Shown piece after piece: positions 1 to 13,500 of a DNA stretch of 64,000 nt. Origin of the DNA: Dysidea avara (taxonomy: Eukaryota; Porifera; Demospongiae; Dictyoceratida; Dysideidae); NCBI RefSeq assembly GCF_963678975.1, contig NC_089274.1, positions 2,468,001 to 2,532,000 of the forward strand, in the 5' to 3' direction. Each line of letters opens with the position of its first letter. Within the stretch, counting starts at the first letter, position 1. The notes below the pieces were generated by a model, which saw nothing but the letters and a program-made list of their open reading frames with translations, made no database searches and was not told the DNA's origin. Both the position numbers and the translations under genes were made by a program.

Positions 1-905
1 CACTCAAATAGGTTTACAGTCCCCATATAACATTGTAGCTGTCTTGATAGCATCTGACGAGTCCACCTGTAAATATGAGTATTGGTGGGTGGTGGACGTG
101 GTATAGAATTTGCATTCTGCACACACTCTGAGAATACTAATAGTTGATTGTTAAACACCAGTGAAAACTGTATACACAAACACTAAACTGCTCTATAATT
201 TAACCTAGCCAGTCAACAGTACATGTGATGATCATGGTAACAAACAATTAAACCTTTCCTGCAGGTTAACACAAATCAAAAGCTACACAAAAGAATTCCC
301 AGAATTTATGGGAGGGGACCAAAGATATTAATATTAATGATACAAAGCAGAGTGCAAGTATCTCAGCCAATAAGAGAACCAACACTCCATGCAGTTATGA
401 TGAATGATCCGCTGTTGACCTTTAGTTTGACACCTACACTTGCCCTATATGATGAAGTTGAGCCAGCTCTTCCCCATATATGCATGACAAAAGAGAATAT
501 GCTTTCTCTATTACTATTAAACTGCATAACAGAACTTTGATGGTCCCTTTAATTTCTGTGTGCAACTACAATCCTACCAGCTCTAAATCTCACCAAATCA
601 CAGTAGATCTCATAAATGATTTTGAACTTCTCCTTCATTTCTTTTGGTCAATAGTCACACAATAAGCGAAGTCAGAATTGTATCCAATATTCTATATGAC
701 AACAAAAGCATCATTACAGGTTAATGAGGGGTGACCTCAAATATGCTCAAACTCACCATCAATGGCATGAGCAAAGAACCTTATAACAGGATACAGCCAA
801 CAAGGAGAGTGCAAAAATTCATGGAGTCGGGAGTACGGGTACATCGTAAGTAGCACCATAGATGGTGTGTGCTCTAATATCTATGGTAGCACCACCAGTA
901 GCCAT
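1..905 (-). pseudogene. Copy E: broken BART-like (CFAP36-like) gene, 5' part
   Basis: Fifth member of the family, on the minus strand and running off the left edge. Exon 1 matches 905-757, exon 2 about 692-597, exon 3 about 72-1. It is broken. Exon 1 carries an insertion after the first codons and an 8-base deletion near 819 that shifts the frame inside the FCEFLHSP segment. Exon 2 has an extra T and a missing A. Exon 3 has lost its first 39 bases and has a TGA where intact copies read Gly in PIGVRQ. Intron 2 is recognisable by its paralogous sequence (301-480). Exons 4-7 would lie outside the window. A MITE (950-1257) separates exon 1 from its promoter. Lesions are seen directly; loss of function is inferred. 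Confidence 0.75.
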
Positions 906-949
906 CTCTACTGATGAACTGAGTATGTGGTCTGTAAGGTCTAGAAGTT

Positions 950-1257
950 GTTATAATAACCGGAACCGGTATGAGGAATGGAACGGAACGGAACGACTAA
1001 ACCAGGTGAAGAAGAAACCAAAGCTGAACCCAACCCTAACCTGTTAAGCATTATGATGTATTTCACTGTCTGTATGAAGATAAGTTTTTGGTGAGTTCGG
1101 GGCGAGCTAGGGTTGGCCCGGCTTCGCCGGGACGCTCGCTCCAACCCTAGCTCGCCTCGAACTCACTAAAAACTTACCCTAGTGCAGCACTGTGTGCTTG
1201 ATAGTGGAGTTAGCAGAGTGACCGTTCCGTTCCATTCCTGATTCCGGTTATTATAAC
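950..1257. mobile_element. MITE between promoter and exon 1 of copy E
   Basis: Ends are inverted: GTTATAATAACCGGAA at 950 and its complement ending at 1257, followed inwards by GGAATGGAACGG-type sequence on both sides. The centre has a hairpin (about 1090-1175) whose arms read GCGAGCTAGGGTTGG and complement. About 308 bp with no coding capacity. Compared with copies C and D it interrupts the short 5' flank of copy E. Confidence 0.7.
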
Positions 1258-1288
1258 TCAGATTACTTAATAACTTGCCAGTTTTTAT

Positions 1289-1330
1289 TTGTGCAGTCAC
1301 GTGCAATATAATGACATCACTATTATCTGC
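1289..1330 (-). promoter_or_regulatory. Displaced, decayed promoter block of copy E
   Basis: Read on the minus strand, this matches the block upstream of copy D: a CRE-like site, then CACGTG, then ACTGCACAAATAAAAACTG. CACGTG (1298-1303) is kept, but the CRE-like site has become TGATGTCAT, a CpG-to-TpG change. The block now lies about 390 bp from exon 1 because of the MITE insertion. Confidence 0.55.
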
Positions 1331-1470
1331 AAGCCACGTGACTAATCCAGTATGCAACTGTTTACTGGGACGTCTTTCCCGTTGGTAGCTACGTGGAAGA
1401 GCAAGAAAGGAGTAGCAGTTAAGTGTGTGAGCGCGACCTTTTCGTCACGTAAAAGTTGTGGAGCACTTTA

Positions 1471-1570
1471 GCTACGAGGACACGTGCCGGCTCAACTATT
1501 CTACGTCATCAAATTACACGTGACTGGGTAAATTGCCACACTCAGTTTACAGTTGATATTTTTGATAGAG
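1471..1570 (+). promoter_or_regulatory. Proximal promoter of copy A: two E-boxes and a CRE-like site
   Basis: CACGTG at 1481-1486, TACGTCATCA at 1502-1511 and CACGTG at 1517-1522 lie within 90 bp of the start codon. The same order and spacing occur upstream of copy B, and the inner pair upstream of copy D. CACGTG is the core site of bHLH factors and TACGTCA of CREB/ATF-type bZIP factors. Conservation among paralogues is seen; binding is inferred. Confidence 0.6.
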
Positions 1571-4500
1571 ATGGCTACTGGTGGTGCAGTTCACGGTGTA
1601 CCCATACTCCCGACTCCAGGGTTTTGTGAATTTTTACACTCTCCTTGTTGGCTGTATCCTGTTATAAGCTTCTTTTCTCGTGCCATTGATGGTGAGTTCT
1701 GTCGGGTGAGTTTGAGGTTACCCCTTACTTACGCTTTAAATTCGTTGTGTAGAATATGGATACAGTGCTGTCTTCGGTGATCCTGTTTTGGACCGAAAGC
1801 AAATAAAACAGGAAATATACAAAATTCTTTACGAGACCTACTGTGATTTGGTGAGGTCATGAGGTCACACATTGTGGAATGCTCGCGAATAGCTGTATGC
1901 AGAGATTGTGATAAAAATGCATTTGTGTATAGAGTTACCAGTTGAGTCAATAGTAGCGAATCCGGAAGAATTTTAACATTAATGGAAATAGTTTTCAAAA
2001 CCTTGTGTAATACTCTGTGAGGATCTCATAGCTATATAAACACTTAGTTTTTAAAAATCCGTCATAGGATGGTGGAGTTATAAGCAATTTTGTCCCTTAA
2101 AATATGCTAAAATTTGTCCATATCTTTCCATTGAAAAAGGTCACAAAAAAATGGCACAATTGAACAAAAAACAATTAATCACCTTTGCAATAACATTTTG
2201 AACTTCTGTTTAAATACCTTAGTACATCGACCACAGTGTAGCCTTACTTGTAAAACCCTCTGAATAAAGGTCACTTCCATAGAAGGCCACTAAATAGTTG
2301 CATGCATTTAGCATCTTACAGATGGCAAAATAGCATACGCATGGTGAAGTGCAACCACTCTGTACCAGTCATCTACACCCAAAAAGGATTGCGGACCCTA
2401 ACAAGGGCTGAAGTTTCATCTAGCTATTCAGTGAAGTCATGTGAAACTGTCAACCAGTCTTAATGCTAAGTTTAGCTTTGGTTCAATTGTCAGCTGATAT
2501 TAATTGAGCAATGGTGATTGTTGTTTCAATATAGTCACCAGGCCATGCAACCATTCAAATAACCATTCTGTATTTCCTCGTATAAAAGCCGCATTCAATT
2601 AAACGCCTGTCTTGATTATAATCGGGGGGTTTCCAGCACCTTTGGAAAATAAATGCCTGGTCTCAAATAGAGGCCTAGGCTGTTACCTGAGTCCATTAAT
2701 GACTTTCATTGTTTCCCTTGTTGCTGCTGTTTCTTCATACTTAGTTTAGAGCCTTCTGAAGGATGAAGGTTACTACTAATAATCATGTGAGTAGTCCGGA
2801 TGAGTCTGAGTGCATGCAGATATGTATGATAAAACTCTTTTGTATATAATAAAACTATTTTCCAATCAATTTAAACCTTTACTACACATGTTTATATAGT
2901 CAACACACTGTATCACTGTTTTCTATGCTTACCATTACAGTGATTCTGTTCTACCACCACCCAAATTCGATTAAACACTGGACATTGGTTGAACAATCCA
3001 AAATAAACACCCAGTCTCAAATAAAGGCCCTACAGTTGGACCTCTCTTAACGAACTCCCTGAATTAAGGACACAATAGAAAAAAACCTCCATGATAAGGA
3101 CAGAAATTTTGGTCCCAACAGGTCTGGTTAATACATTTTTTACCTCTGAAAGAGGAAAACCTTTATGCAAAAAGTGGCCAAAAATTCTGGGTCCCAAAAT
3201 GTCCAGTCCATAATAGAGAGGTTCCATTGTATTCGTTTACAGGCTGGGTCAAAAATGCTGAGAAGGAAACAAAAGCCCCAGGCTTTTATACAAGGAAATA
3301 TGGTATACTGTGGTGTTGATATTGGCTTAGCTAGCCCGTCACTAAATTTTGGAAATTATATCAGTAGACATGAGTTATGCACCTTTTAAGTGATACTAAG
3401 CTAAAGGAAAGGCTTAATAGTTCAAGTTAATTCTGTTGACAGTCATTAAACATTAGCAGTATAGTTTTCAATAGTTTATTAAACAGCTGATAGATTCCTA
3501 GCAGAACACAAAACTTCTATACTGCTTTCTGTAATACACATTTACCATTTGCAGGTTGGTTGTATTCTTGTGGCATATCACAAAGACCAACAGGTGAACT
3601 TGTCAGATGTTGTCAAGACAGCTGCAATGTTATGTGGGGAATATAAACCTATTGGATTGAGACAGGTAATAATAGTGAATATGTCACATCCCATAACTTA
3701 ATGTTTTGTAGGATGTCGTCAACTTCATACAAGCTACTCTCAACATGGAATATTTCAGTTACTCTATGATGTGCTACATCAACATATTTAAGATATTGTG
3801 TTGTCATGATATGAAGAGGGATATAATACAAAGAGATTATGAAGTTAGTGTACTACATGTTACATAGAAACAACTGACTTGTCATTATATTACTATAGGC
3901 AAAAGAGATGAAAAACTTGTTGAAGTATTTGCATGATCAGATGGAGCTCATATTTGAAGTAAGTGCAACTTGTTATTGTTGACCTTTACCATATATTGCT
4001 TGACCTGTCCACATGAAATATTCTAAATTAATAACAACAACTGATGACTTAGTAACCAAGTGTCTGTAAGGATATAGCTACGTCACTGAATCATTGTTGC
4101 AAAACCTAGTGTTGTTTTATAGACAATGTTGATATGTAACTGGCTATGGTTAACGTTTATACAAGCTAAGTAAAGTTCTCCAGTGGCAAGTTCCATGTTG
4201 TTACTAGTTGCATATCCATGCAGGAACACAAGAACGTTCAGAAGTATTTCATTGGGGTGAAGATGCCACCTGAACTACACAATGGACCATTTCTCTGTTG
4301 TTATGGAATTAGCTTGTGTGACCCTGATTGTGGCCATGAATCATTCCTTGGAACATTATTGTACTTGACAAATGAGATTTCCAAGTCATCAGTTGATAGA
4401 CCTCAAATGATTCAGCACATTGTAGAAATGCTTCGTACTGTTACGGTAAGTTGTATCATCACAATTGTGATATTTTGTGTGAGATAGGGTATACTATACT

Positions 4501-7500
4501 GTGATGATGTATTGTTAAATGGGGAAATTGTCTTTACCCTTGTCCAAAAAACCAAAACCATGATCGTTATGATTCAATATAATTGGCGAGCCATAGCGAG
4601 CATCCTATGGTAGTGTTTGTTCAACTGTACGTCCGACCCATATGACCATTCCCAAAAGTTTACGTAATGAATACGGACAGTCTCAAGCTAAGGCTTGCCC
4701 ATGATGCTGTGTAGCATCCGTATAGTTAAGTAATGGACCAATCAATGTATATTGCATCTAATTTATGTATGTATATGTATGTAATTGAATGGGTGTACAG
4801 GCTTCTAAGCCTCAACCCAAATCACATCATAATCACATCATAATCATGTATTGTTTACTGATAGTCCACTATAATTAGTCACTTACACATGATCATGACA
4901 AGTTGCAGTAACAGTGTATAGTTTAGCTAGACAGTTGTCTAGCCAAAACAACTTGCTGCCGGTACTATGTAGGTACAGATCATCCTAAAACCAACCTCAT
5001 TTTCCCTTACCAGGTTCAAATATTTCACACTTTATGTTAACCTGGTATATACATGTTCCAGCCTCTCCAGAAGTCATCAGCTTCTTCAGCAATCCCCCAA
5101 CACCCTGTATCTTGGCAAATGAATTCCAAGTATCCTGTGTACTAGCCTGACCCTTTGCTTAAAGTAAAGATCTGGTACACGACTTGTGTAGCCAGTTGGA
5201 AAATGACTGGTTGATCATATATTGAAGAATCCATTTTACATCATGGGGTCATTAATGTTTTAATATTCAGACTAGAAAATTTCAAAGATTCAGTGTTATA
5301 CTGAAAGACATGATACAATCAGTAATGTTGAAAGACTTCTACAAATATCAATCACACATGCTTGATTAGGTCCACTAAACTAACCTGGTCATCCAATCTC
5401 TTCTTAAAATGTACACCCTGCATGCACATTAATAGTGTAATAACCAGGACCAAATATTTTACACTTTTCTTTACATGATACAAGTGCCAGTTATTTCACT
5501 GAACTAGACTCTTCACTAATTGAATATCCCAAGTAAATTGAACACATTAACAGTGTAACAATCACCTTCACAGTTTTTCCAACCTGTTACAAGTGCCAGC
5601 TAATCCTACACAGCTTCTTCAGTAATCTCCCAACTTTCAGCGTGTCTCAGCCTCTTTATATATCACCTTGAGCAATTTCTCAACATCCTGTTGATCACCA
5701 AAGACAACACTCTAGTAATCTTTGGACATCATTCTAATAAATTCAAGCAACTCTGCATGTACTACATGTATAACAACCACAATGTATAACAACATTTCTA
5801 CATGTATAACAACCACAATCAAGTGTAGCTATAATATACTAATGTGATATGAGGTCATGAAATCTATTACATATTATGAGTGGAAAATCCCTTGGATATT
5901 ACTCATGGTGGGTGTAACTTTCAAAAAAAATTATATTGTTTGGAACATTGATGTAATGTGATTCAATCTCAATAGTTACAAAATAGAACAACATTATGGT
6001 GGATGTAGCATGTAGTAGATTGATTAAAATGTTCTAGAAAGTCATATGTTAAACATCATATTATTGTACAATTACATGTCACTATTTATGTTACATCTCC
6101 CTTGTTACAAAAAGGAGTGTGGTAAGTGGCTGTGCTACAATTGCAAAACTTAATTACAGTGCTTAGATCAACTAACAATGATAAATTGTGTGCAGTGTGA
6201 GCATGAGAGTCGCAGAAATTGGTCTGCATACCTAACTGGGGTCTTGGTAGTTCTTTGCGAGCATCTTAGTGCTGGGACCATTTAGCAGGTGGCCTAGGCT
6301 CATAAACTTCAGGGGATTCAATGACTGGTCCATTTGTATCACTATCTGGACTATATAATTGGTCATCAACACTTATGTCGATATTTGCATATGATGCTAA
6401 ATTCCTCAAATCTGATCTGTTTCTGTGATAATATTGTATGATAGTGTTGTCTTTGTGGTGTCACAATATTGTACAAGCGAGGGCCAGTAACACTGGAAAT
6501 CTTGGCTGGTTTCCATTTTGCTATCTTAGGCTGCCACGAGTACTGGCTCTCCAACACCAAGATGTTGTGATGGCTTTGCATGTTGGTGATCGTATAGTTT
6601 TTGTTGCTGTCAGCATTGGACAAGGTCTTTCTGAACCGTACATGGTGGGAATAATTGTTTTAAGCTGTAGTAAGGTGCTAATGGTGGGTAAAAGTGTCTT
6701 TTTTTTGCCTACCCATTAAGAATTGAACAGGTGAGCCAATAATATCTGACCGTGGAGTATTCTGATACTCCAACAATGCTAAATTTAAGTCCTTTCCATT
6801 GTGTAATGAATTGTTTGACAGTTTGCACAACTTTCTCAGCCATACCATTGGATTGGGGGTGGTATGGGCTGGAGGTGTGATGATCATTTTGATATTGCTG
6901 ATTGTAATGTATGGCTACAGAACATTGTCCATTATCAGGACATCCGGTATACCATGATGAGAAAACTGTGATTTAGTATGTGTTGCAAATACCACATGAT
7001 GAGATGATGGAGATGCCATGACTGGTCAGTACAGGACATCTCTGACTCATCGTTTTCACTCTTCTATTCCCATATGAGGTCTGTTAATTAATTGTAGCAT
7101 TTTTGGTTACGTTGCCTTTGGAATAATTATCTTTTCGCCCTTGAAAAATACTCCCATCATTGCAACATATTTGGTCATGGAATGTCCAGAATGATAAATA
7201 CTAGATAGGGACTTTTAATATGCAGTATCTGTGATCACTGATTGCTTTCCAGGATGATACACAAGATCGATTGGATACTTCTGAATTGACATAATCATCT
7301 TTTGAAATCTGGCAGGCCCTGGTAAAGCAGATTTTTTATAATGGCCTTTAAAGGCTTGCGATTGGGCATCCCCTAGATATACTCGCGAAACTTGTTACAG
7401 CAAAATACAGTGGTGAGCATTTCCTTCTCAATTCAAGCATAGTTTTACTGGCATGGTGTAAGCGCATATGCGATGGGGTGGTTATCTTGTAAGAGGACAG

Positions 7501-10500
7501 CTCCCAAATACTTACAGCTAGAATCAACTGGCAGTTTAGTGGGCTTCTTGGGGTTAAAGTACTTTAGCACTGCAGCTTCAGTGATTAATTCTTTCAGAGA
7601 TGTAAAACTCTTTTGCTGCTCATCTTGCCATTTACCCAAATAGGTTAACATACCTAAAAATATCTGGAGCTCTTCTCTGCTTGTGGGACAGGGCATGTCT
7701 GCTATAGCTCTAGTCTTTATAGGATCAGGCTTCAAACAATCCTTGCTGAATATATGGCCAATATAGTTGATTTTTTGCATTTTTAGTTGGCACTATAAGC
7801 TTGAGATTTCTATGCCTTGCCCTTTCCAAAACTTATTTCAATCGGTTGTCATGCTGTTCGTCATTTTCTCCCCATATCAACAACTTCAACTCCATTGATA
7901 TTATAAAGCATGTCTGACACAGAAAACCATCTTGGGACGATGGCAGTCCAAATGGAAGATATTTAAACATGTACCATCCAAATAGTGTTAAAGGTACATA
8001 GTTTGGCACTGCAAGAGTCAAGCTTAACTTGTCAGAAACCACTAGGATTGAAAACTCTGTGGCATTCAGCTGATCATTCCTCAATTGTACATCATGTATA
8101 AGGTTCATGCTAAAAGGCTGTATTCAGATCATTAAAGTCTGAAGATGTGTGACTAGACATGTTGAAACAGACCCAAGACAGCCAATCACAAGTGGTATAA
8201 TTTTAGCTCACACATTCCACATTCTTTGTATCTCTATCTTCAAGTCTGTGTATCTTTCACATTTCTCGTTAATTTTCTGAGTGAGTCGGCTATCACCAGG
8301 TATGGCAATGTCAATTATAAAGGCTGTCCTTTGGTGATGGTTGATATATACAATATCTAGCCTGTTATGAAATAAGCGTTGGTCAGTCTGGATGGTGATG
8401 GTAAATCCCAAGATCTTCATTGTAGAATTTTCCAGTACAGATGGGGGATCATGAAACCACTGTTTATCTTCAACTGGTAATTCCCTGAGTTTTGCAAGTT
8501 CATAGTGGATCAGCCTTACCACACTATCATGTCTTGATTTGCATTGTGTCTGGGCGATAACACTACAGCTGCTCAAGATATATGATCCACTGACTCAACA
8601 TGTAACCCATACAGACAACACTGGGCAGAGCCAGGCTGGTGAAAAGTGTTTATTTTGATGCAGTCCATTGTTGTGAAACATCAATGCAGCCATCAATGTC
8701 CCTGGCAAACTGACCATGCATGGTTTAGCTTTCCAACTATCATAGTGGTGTTGTTTCCTCTGTGCCTTAAACTTAGATGGAGATTCTAAAGGAGAAGACC
8801 TCTCAGCACACTGGATGAATTGCTTGCAACAAAGGCTCTTCACTGCTAGCCAAATACTTAGCCCAAGTGTGGTACACTGTGTCTTCCACTGAAAGCAATC
8901 CGCAACCACCATTTTGTCTTGATACATACAATCTGTCAATGTCATCATTTTATATATAGGCAAGGAGCTTTCGAGTGGAAATGTCCAGCTGTTGCAGGTA
9001 TGTTACAGATCCAATTTTGGAAACTAATTGACTGCTCAGAAATTACCAAAAGTGGCAATTTCTGGCAACCAAAAGTAGTTTTTGGCAACTTTTGATGGTT
9101 CAAAAAGTTTGGGCAGTGGAGGAAAGATGCCAATTCTGGCAAGTTTCTAGTTGCCCATAATTGCCACCTTTGGCATTTATTAGCAGTTCAAAAGTTGCCA
9201 AAACTGAAAGTTTCCAAAATTGGCAAGTATTGTTTTGCTTTGAGCAACCACAAAAAATGGTGCTCCAAAGCTACCAAATCTGGCAGTAATTGTATTTTTA
9301 CTTATAAAGGACAATAAACCCATTGATTGTGGGATTTGGTTTGCCAAAAATTACCAGAAGTGGCAACTTTTGGATGCTGAGAAATTAGTGAGCAGTTCAA
9401 AAGTTGCCAAACTTGGCAACTTTTGGTTGCCAGAAATTACCAATTTTTGGCAATTTAGCTATTTCTGGCAACTAAGCATATCACTTTTTATGCAATGCAA
9501 AGTTGGAAATTTTTGCGACCAAATTGGAACATTCTTAACCACACAGAATTATCATAGCTATTAGACACTTTTCAAGCTGGACAAAAGTTGCCAAAACTGA
9601 AATTGTTCCAAAATTGGCATTGTCTGTGTTGCTTTGAACAACAAGTAGATGGTGCTTAAGTGCTATCCCACTTTAATTATAATATGCAATAAATGGGCTG
9701 ATTTAGTAAATGTAAGTTAATCAGTTTCTACAATGTGGAAGATTTGAAGTTAAGATTGTCTATATCACATCCACTTCTTAATGACCCTTTTACACCTATG
9801 CTTGGCCAAGGGTGTAAATTCCTTGCATCACGGGTTATTGTTTTCTTCTTCTTGTACAATTTCCAAGACTTCTTCTTCCACAGAATTGCCATTGGAGTTA
9901 CCAACTCGATTGCCATTGCCATCGAGTTGTACTTTTATATAATAAACATATTATTGTTCAGTTATTCATAAATTTTAACTGCTTAAAATATGAGTGTGAT
10001 CAACAAGCTACCAATAAAATGTACATACCTTATTTACTAGTAGTTGCACTTGAGTAGTTCCACAATCAATTTTAAAAACTTAAACAAAGTTCTATGAGTA
10101 GCGATAGATTTTGAATAATTGCCACATCAATTTGAAAACCAAGGTAATGAACACTGTGGTATTTAACCATGTAAATACGGAACTTATTTAAGGGATAAGT
10201 ATAATTTCGTTCTTTTTAATATCAGTCAGGTTGCTGGAATCTAGTACAGTCACAACGCCTTATTACTTTTGGCAGGTTAATATGTTCACTTTCAAAAGTA
10301 ATCTTTTTTTGCCAAAAATGGCAATTTTCCACCTACAACACAGACTGAAAGACACCTTCTTACCCGCATAAAATTCCACTCATTTTTTGTTATTCTTCTT
10401 TTTGCAACACTGTAGAAAAATCACTATAACTCACTCATGCTTTAGTCGATTTTCTTCAAATTGAAGGGCAGTTGAAACTGATTGCCCGATGAGATATAAT

Positions 10501-13500
10501 AATTGCAACCTAGCTGTGTGAGTGAATAGACTATTTACGTGGTATAATAAGCATATTTTTAAAGCATCGACTTCTTATTTGAAGTGATTTTAGTCACTCT
10601 GAAGACACTTTTCAGTTTGATTCTACTTAACCAAAACTGCCAAGGTGCCATGAAGGGATTGTGAAGCTGATTTCTGGTCATATTATTTTTTTGTGTGAAT
10701 TTTTATGATTCCTATTATACAATCCTACTGTATTGTATGATGTACCTTCAATAAAATTATTAATATATATATATGCAGAAATTTCCCAAAATGGAAATTG
10801 TGAGCACCTCAAAAGTTGCCTAAAGTGGTAACTTTTTTGTTGCCAGATATGGCAATTATATAAATTGACACTTTGGGTATCAAAATATTTTTTGGCAAAC
10901 TAAATCCCACAATCAATTAGTTCATCATCCTTTATAAAAGGAGTAGTACACTTATTGCCAGAATTAGTAGCTTTGAACACCATCTTGTGGTTGTTCAAAG
11001 CAAAAAAACAGAAGTTGCCAATTTTGAAAACTGTAAGTAGTTTCCAGTTTTGTCAATTTTGGCCTGCTCGTGTTAAAAAGTTGCCAAAAGTGGCAACTTT
11101 TGCTGCTCAAAAATTGTGAGCAGTTGCCAAACTTAGCAAGTTTTGGTTGCCAGAAATTGCCGTTTTTGGTAATTTCTGAGCAGGTTTAAAGTTGCCATAA
11201 TTGGTTTGTAACATACCTCGCTGTTATAGTTCTAGTGGTGACCACTTCAATATTCCAACAGTATAACGTATTAGTGGCAGTGCCTACATGTTGAGGCCGA
11301 GATTAAATTCTGTCCATTTAGAGCTGATATTAACAATAATTATTATTATGTTTAAATAATACCATATATATATATACTTGAAAGCATATGTACAGGAGAT
11401 TTGACAAGTTTAACTTGAACTTTAGAGTGAAAGATGTCTCCTTAACATCTTATCAGTCCTTAGCAACACTGTCTTCTGTAATTGATGAACAATGATTTCA
11501 GTTATTTGGAGGAATTCAACAGTTTTTTCATGTAGGGAACCCAAACCACCAAAGACCAACTCAACATTGGTGTTCCATAATAGCTGAAGCTCCATTTCCA
11601 AGTCCAAATACTTCTTAATTTTTTCTCCATGCTTGTCAACCACGTGACGGTCCATCACACAAGCTACGTCAATAATTTTGGTACACCTGGACACCTTATC
11701 TATCAAAACTAAATCAGGTCGTCTAGCAGCAATACCATGATCAGTAAAAATATTAAAATTGTAGAGCAGCTTATAGCTGGAATTGTCTAAAACAGGTTAT
11801 GCTTTTACAGTGCATGGCTACAAAATTGTGTGTACAAAAAATAAGAACTAAATTAGAATCCAGCAAATACCACTGATGGCCTAATACTCACAAAACTAAT
11901 TAAGTGCACTTAACTACTTACTTATAAATTTGTAGGTGCGGGGTTACAAGAACAATTATTACACGGAAAATTATATGGGTATTTGCAAAGTGTGAAGCTA
12001 CCATTAGGCTTAACAACAGTAACCATGCTATTCAACCAGTGATTGGGTTCTTCAACCTTTCAAGTTACACCTAGCTTTTCCATTTGGATTACCGTATTTG
12101 ACCGGTTAATAGCCGTGGCTACTATAACTTTCAGCAAGCAAAACCCTGTGGCTACTATCCGAGGGCAGCTACTATGAGCTTGTGTGGCAGCAGCCTGCAG
12201 CATTTATATGGATTCATGAGTGGCTGACCTTGTTTAATCATCTGTGAATACTGTCATTAATTTTAACTTCTCTCAAAAATGCTATTCCTGGCTTAAAACA
12301 ACTCCTTTTCCTGGTTTCTGCTTCAAACATGTCTAGTCAACACTTGCAACAGTATGTTCAGATACAAGCAGTGGCTCTTATCTGAGGGTGGCTCTTATGA
12401 CAATGATTCTAGGCTGTGGAGTGGCTACTATCCGGGGGCAGATATTATATGAGCCACGGCTATTAACCGGTCAAATACAGTAGTTCCTCTTGGATATTGG
12501 GTCGCAAAGTGACTGGGACTCTTCTAGGTGGTCAGCAAAAACTTTTGTCAACTTTGATATGATAGTTATGCAACCAATCCTTCAAAAACAGCTGTATGAG
12601 TTAAACAAATCAGTGGTGTTATGTTGATGGCGTCTAAGCGTTAAGAGGCATGTATTTAAATCAGTGGCTATAAATATAGCTGGGCATGTCCCTCAATCTG
12701 TTGATTTAGATTGTGAAAGGTTGCTCAATTGTTATTGTCCAGACAGTTCGTGAAAGGCCATATCATGCAGGTACAGTGTCTCCAACTGTCTACCAGTAAT
12801 ACCTTGTAATGCAGCTGAGCACTGCTTTAAATGGTGGCTAATATAGAAGGTGTTGATACAGAAAATTAATGCCTTGATACGGTTTCGTTTCATGAAGAAG
12901 AAGTCAACCAGCATGATTGAAGATTAAAGTAAAGGCAAGATGCAGAAGGAAGACACTTGCCAGAACCCCATAAAGGTACATGCCACACATGAGCCAAGTA
13001 TTGTGATGAAAAATGATGGTGGCATGGGTTTAGCAATTTTTAAAAATTCAATATTGGTGTATGTATGCATTTCAGCCATACACAGCCTGTGATATAACTG
13101 AAGTTGGGATTAAATGTCCACTAGTGTATTTAATGAAGTAGGGATACAAGTGGTGAAACAAGAGATGAATGATGCTATTACAGGATAGCTCCGTGAAGAT
13201 CGTTTATTATATGCTGAGCTGACATACCAGCAGTCAAGGAAGACCAGCTAAACTGTGATAGTCGTCGATTACATTTATTTAGAATTTGATTATTATAAAT
13301 GTTGCACACTTTAAGGATGCTGAAGGTCCACCAGTATCCTGCATGTAGCTACCAGTGGCCAAGTTAATCACATCAATGCATCGATGTGTCAAAAAAAAAA
13401 AATTCTAACGAAACTATCCCTACCACACTTCCCTTTTCTTACCACTTTGGGTGGACGGTGTTAATGTATGGTACTATTGTTAGCACATTCAGTTCTACAA

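Noticed and set aside
6438-6719. 93-codon plus-strand frame
   Set aside because: Antisense to the Gypsy integrase tail, which has recognisable motifs on the minus strand.
8208-8576. Host nuclease gene
   Set aside because: The PD-(D/E)xK-like pattern is the usual tail of LINE proteins and is preceded by other LINE segments.
9370-9564. 64-codon frame with repeated FW and NFWQ words
   Set aside because: Translation of the TTGGCAA repeat arms of the 2.2-kb transposon.
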